A DNA stretch of 7,762 bases. Source: JBFLVQ01 sp040758525. Lineage in GTDB: Bacteria > Acidobacteriota > Blastocatellia > Chloracidobacteriales > JADJPF01. Made by a program: the position numbers and the translations under genes. How positions within the stretch are numbered: position 1 is the first letter of the stretch; the number at the start of each line of letters is the position of its first letter. The stretch lies in NCBI GenBank assembly GCA_040758525.1, contig JBFLVQ010000463.1:1-7762 (forward strand), given 5' to 3'. Under the pieces are notes generated by a model, which saw nothing but the letters and a program-made list of their open reading frames with translations, was not told the origin of the DNA and made no database searches. Shown here piece after piece: positions 7,101 through 7,762 of the stretch.

Positions 7101-7281
7101 TCTTGCGCGTCAACATCAATGTATTCTTACTGCCTATAGTGAAGGCTTTGAGCCACTCTGGAGCGAGCTATCACAACCCGCTTCACAATCTCTCTACGCA
7201 CGTTTTATCACGACAAAATTCGCTTTGGCAGTAGAGTTACTGACTAGTGAGTTTTCAGAATATCAAGTGCTCGTACACTAA
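4114..7281 (+). CDS. Large uncharacterised, mostly helical cytosolic protein (1055 aa)
   Basis: I do not recognise this protein. It starts at an ATG with TGAGG five bases upstream and runs 1055 residues without interruption. No signal peptide or convincing membrane span is visible, and no nucleotide-binding, zinc-binding or catalytic motif stands out. Composition is rich in Leu, Ala, Glu and Gln with regular heptad-like spacing. A charged segment at about 78-165 could form a coiled coil. Residues 770-786 are a Ser/Ala/Pro-rich linker that separates a large N-terminal part from a C-terminal helical domain (about 788-980) and a short end region (about 984-1055). Residues 178-203 and 651-676 are related to each other, suggesting an old internal duplication. 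It follows the Ser/Thr kinase by 96 bases on the same strand, with its own probable promoter. A role as kinase substrate, scaffold or partner is possible but rests only on neighbourhood. Codon use looks like the flanking genes, so recent transfer is not indicated. Confidence 0.85.
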   Translation: MSSQFNPYQTSADHLRERQQDRLLEWAEGVFAEPKPDGNDINPRLYELGYISHEQETVLYKDLHSRDSEVGLGLLDWRKAELLDSVAYLRTSIKKREHMAVLARSRREALERLAASGQVSEDHYAQPQAELIGELVRLEMELNYLRAYGSKIDALERLVKLVGSESSLRVSRTSEQMLRLFSQSWRGLVKIKAWAQHFGESLHLPHLQTYKQPGELAGFLLPLGDGIRAVAISRETAGYLLHMLEAINVLAEAYVTQLNAGNLTPDSGWSAPHRLIRAIVELFYFCNFELPFSYIDLAVDPEDPTQLWVYDYQSRAWQIVTEDANSSRTLKRVGAEAAQMLINGSGLLKCRRDDDLGELIGEEAPQLSSPGETHNYRLFMCSGLSEFDLDPASQRIKFRMAFGSMGRLLKSIVADQEHLLLVSESLLGGPLETLLGMALIDARAFSHAENIRALDPIGRFQILSQFWRAIGRRRAISMLGEDYVKQVTGGLASLGEAGPDHPTFLTMRAGTLYGFSQAGGSAKGTAETAIATLQPINPFAALGLADQIRLLDLTAQSWAMAEEMLEKLREVHSQGKLRRLVDSLPAAVEARKEDIQLRFNTKWLTDDKWCWTFMRTCSPVVWDFWTKISSDEKWDDMLRALPAYQALGLLLRLFSDIVRLLLVIELSGAEVGESLHIEAESAGQVIVRGLEGFLEGGERLPPQVAEAVNFYYDPEIRFDSWLAFTSSFCRYLRQMGQDLKVINVDPQLLTSNQALIDQIEILYPVNQMEIGQASPASSSAPAESLRLPTLDEAQIQYIENLAKELLGATERDKWTFLKLLSLAARDEKRNLLTLAVDHCELIATLLPNQNHRALLFNLPSTTKNFFNFLTNLEQQGKPSEEVLNQLRASMHEYFEQLNELYQTLVPLTNKIPHLLPADRDRLAKYLATAPQKSSGLSFLLLLACNRLILDISDWEDNPEMQAERAEAKLRNYLREQLNAPIEEPSVEIYPIGSGRILARQHQCILTAYSEGFEPLWSELSQPASQSLYARFITTKFALAVELLTSEFSEYQVLVH
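4645..4722 (+). repeat. Internal protein repeat, copy 1
   Basis: These bases encode residues 178-203 of the 1055-aa protein, from LRLFS to GESLH. Thirteen of 26 residues match copy 2 without gaps, exactly 473 residues later. The last 15 bases, GGTGAAAGCCTACAT (4708-4722), are identical in both copies. Confidence 0.45.
6064..6141 (+). repeat. Internal protein repeat, copy 2
   Basis: These bases encode residues 651-676 of the 1055-aa protein, again from LRLFS to GESLH. Alignment to copy 1 is gap-free. The shared 15-mer is at 6127-6141, 1419 bases after its first occurrence. Confidence 0.45.
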
Positions 7282-7301
7282 ACTGAACCTCAGATTAAAA
7301 A

Positions 7302-7338
7302 TTTACATCCTTAACAGAATACTAACCTGCTCTTAACA
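7302..7338 (+). promoter_or_regulatory. Phased TTAACA-like hexamers, possible response-regulator site
   Basis: TTTACA (7302), TTAACA (7311), CTAACC (7322) and TTAACA (7333) occur on one strand. The last three lie at an exact 11-bp period. This geometry resembles the direct-repeat boxes bound by OmpR/PhoB-family regulators, such as the TT(A/C/T)A(C/T)A boxes of Bacillus PhoP. A TATCAT at 7359-7364 could be the -10. In AT-rich DNA such hexamers also arise by chance, so confidence is low. Confidence 0.25.
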
Positions 7339-7413
7339 ACTTCTTTGGCAATTTGAGATATCATTTCAGCTTCAAAAATTGATTTAAAACTTCTATTAGG
7401 AACTAGAATAGCT

Positions 7414-7762
7414 ATGTTAGCACTATTGAGTTTTATCGCTGTCTTTATCTTTGCTACCCCAACTAAACCGCTTGAACAATCTGCCGCTCTGCCTGTGCAA
7501 CAGATCACTTACACCATTAAACCTGTACTCAATTCAACCCAACGCTATATTGAAGTCGAGCTTTACTTCAAAGGCACAGCGAGCGGCCAGACTAGATTGA
7601 ATCTACCTTCAGAATGGGGTGGGGAAGAGAAACTTTATCAGGGGATAACAGGTCTAGAGGCTATCTCAGCCAATGTCAAGATCAGTGATCTGGATAAACC
7701 GGAGATTAAATTGATAACTCACCGGCCCAATCAATTTCTACGTGTTAAGTATAGAGTAGTGC
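7414..7762 (+). CDS. Exported protein, probable M61-type peptidase N-terminal domain (cut by right edge)
   Basis: An ATG at 7414 opens a frame that continues to the window edge (116 codons seen). AGGA at 7398-7401 is a weak, distant ribosome binding site. The first 15 residues are hydrophobic (LALLSFIAVFIFA) and are followed by a polar stretch, consistent with a signal peptide. The n-region lacks Lys or Arg, which is unusual; the frame extends upstream to a stop at 7354, but no ATG, GTG or TTG occurs there. From about residue 31 the sequence is beta-rich: ITYTIKP, IEVELYFKG, then LNLPSEWGGEEKLYQGITGL and a conserved-looking THRPNQFLRVKYRV. This pattern recalls the N-terminal domain of M61 glycyl-aminopeptidase-like proteins. 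The zinc-binding HExxH would lie beyond the window, so peptidase activity cannot be tested. It probably acts in the periplasm or on the cell surface. Confidence 0.6.
   Translation, partial: MLALLSFIAVFIFATPTKPLEQSAALPVQQITYTIKPVLNSTQRYIEVELYFKGTASGQTRLNLPSEWGGEEKLYQGITGLEAISANVKISDLDKPEIKLITHRPNQFLRVKYRVV

Noticed and set aside
7345..7350. TTGGCA as a -35 element for the right-edge gene
   Set aside because: No acceptable -10 hexamer lies 16-18 bases downstream.

Overview
The window looks like a stretch of a Gram-negative bacterial chromosome of moderate GC. lpxC implies an outer membrane with lipid A. The kinase begins with a small Cys-rich zinc-ribbon-like motif (CxxC, then a third and fourth Cys), followed by a Pkn-type Ser/Thr kinase domain. 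That layout is common in Acidobacteriota, especially Blastocatellia-type genomes. The phylum is an inference from protein architecture, not something the sequence proves.

Layout, left to right. (1) Positions 1-51 hold the first 17 codons of a minus-strand gene that runs off the left edge. It has a good ribosome binding site and a perfect TATAAT behind it. (2) Positions 52-363 are a divergent intergenic region. (3) 364-1383 is lpxC, complete, with every expected catalytic and zinc-binding residue and an unusually long N-terminus. (4) 1384-1515 is a regulatory gap with two overlapping TATAAT elements, a near-perfect palindrome and a strong Shine-Dalgarno. (5) 1516-4017 is a GTG-initiated soluble Ser/Thr protein kinase of 833 aa with an uncharacterised C-terminal domain. 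(6) 4018-4113 is a short gap with an extended -10 promoter. (7) 4114-7281 encodes a 1055-aa, apparently cytosolic, mostly helical protein that I do not recognise. It contains an internal repeat. (8) 7282-7413 is an AT-rich gap with phased TTAACA-like hexamers. (9) 7414 to the right edge is the start of an exported protein resembling the N-terminal domain of M61-type peptidases.

From lpxC onward all genes are on the plus strand, but each gap is long enough for its own promoter and two gaps show credible -10 elements. They are therefore better read as neighbouring units than one tight operon. The points most worth following up are the kinase plus giant unknown protein pair, the internal repeat in that unknown protein, and a 13-bp inverted repeat that could occlude the kinase's Shine-Dalgarno. 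No RNA genes, CRISPR arrays, insertion sequences or phage genes were seen.
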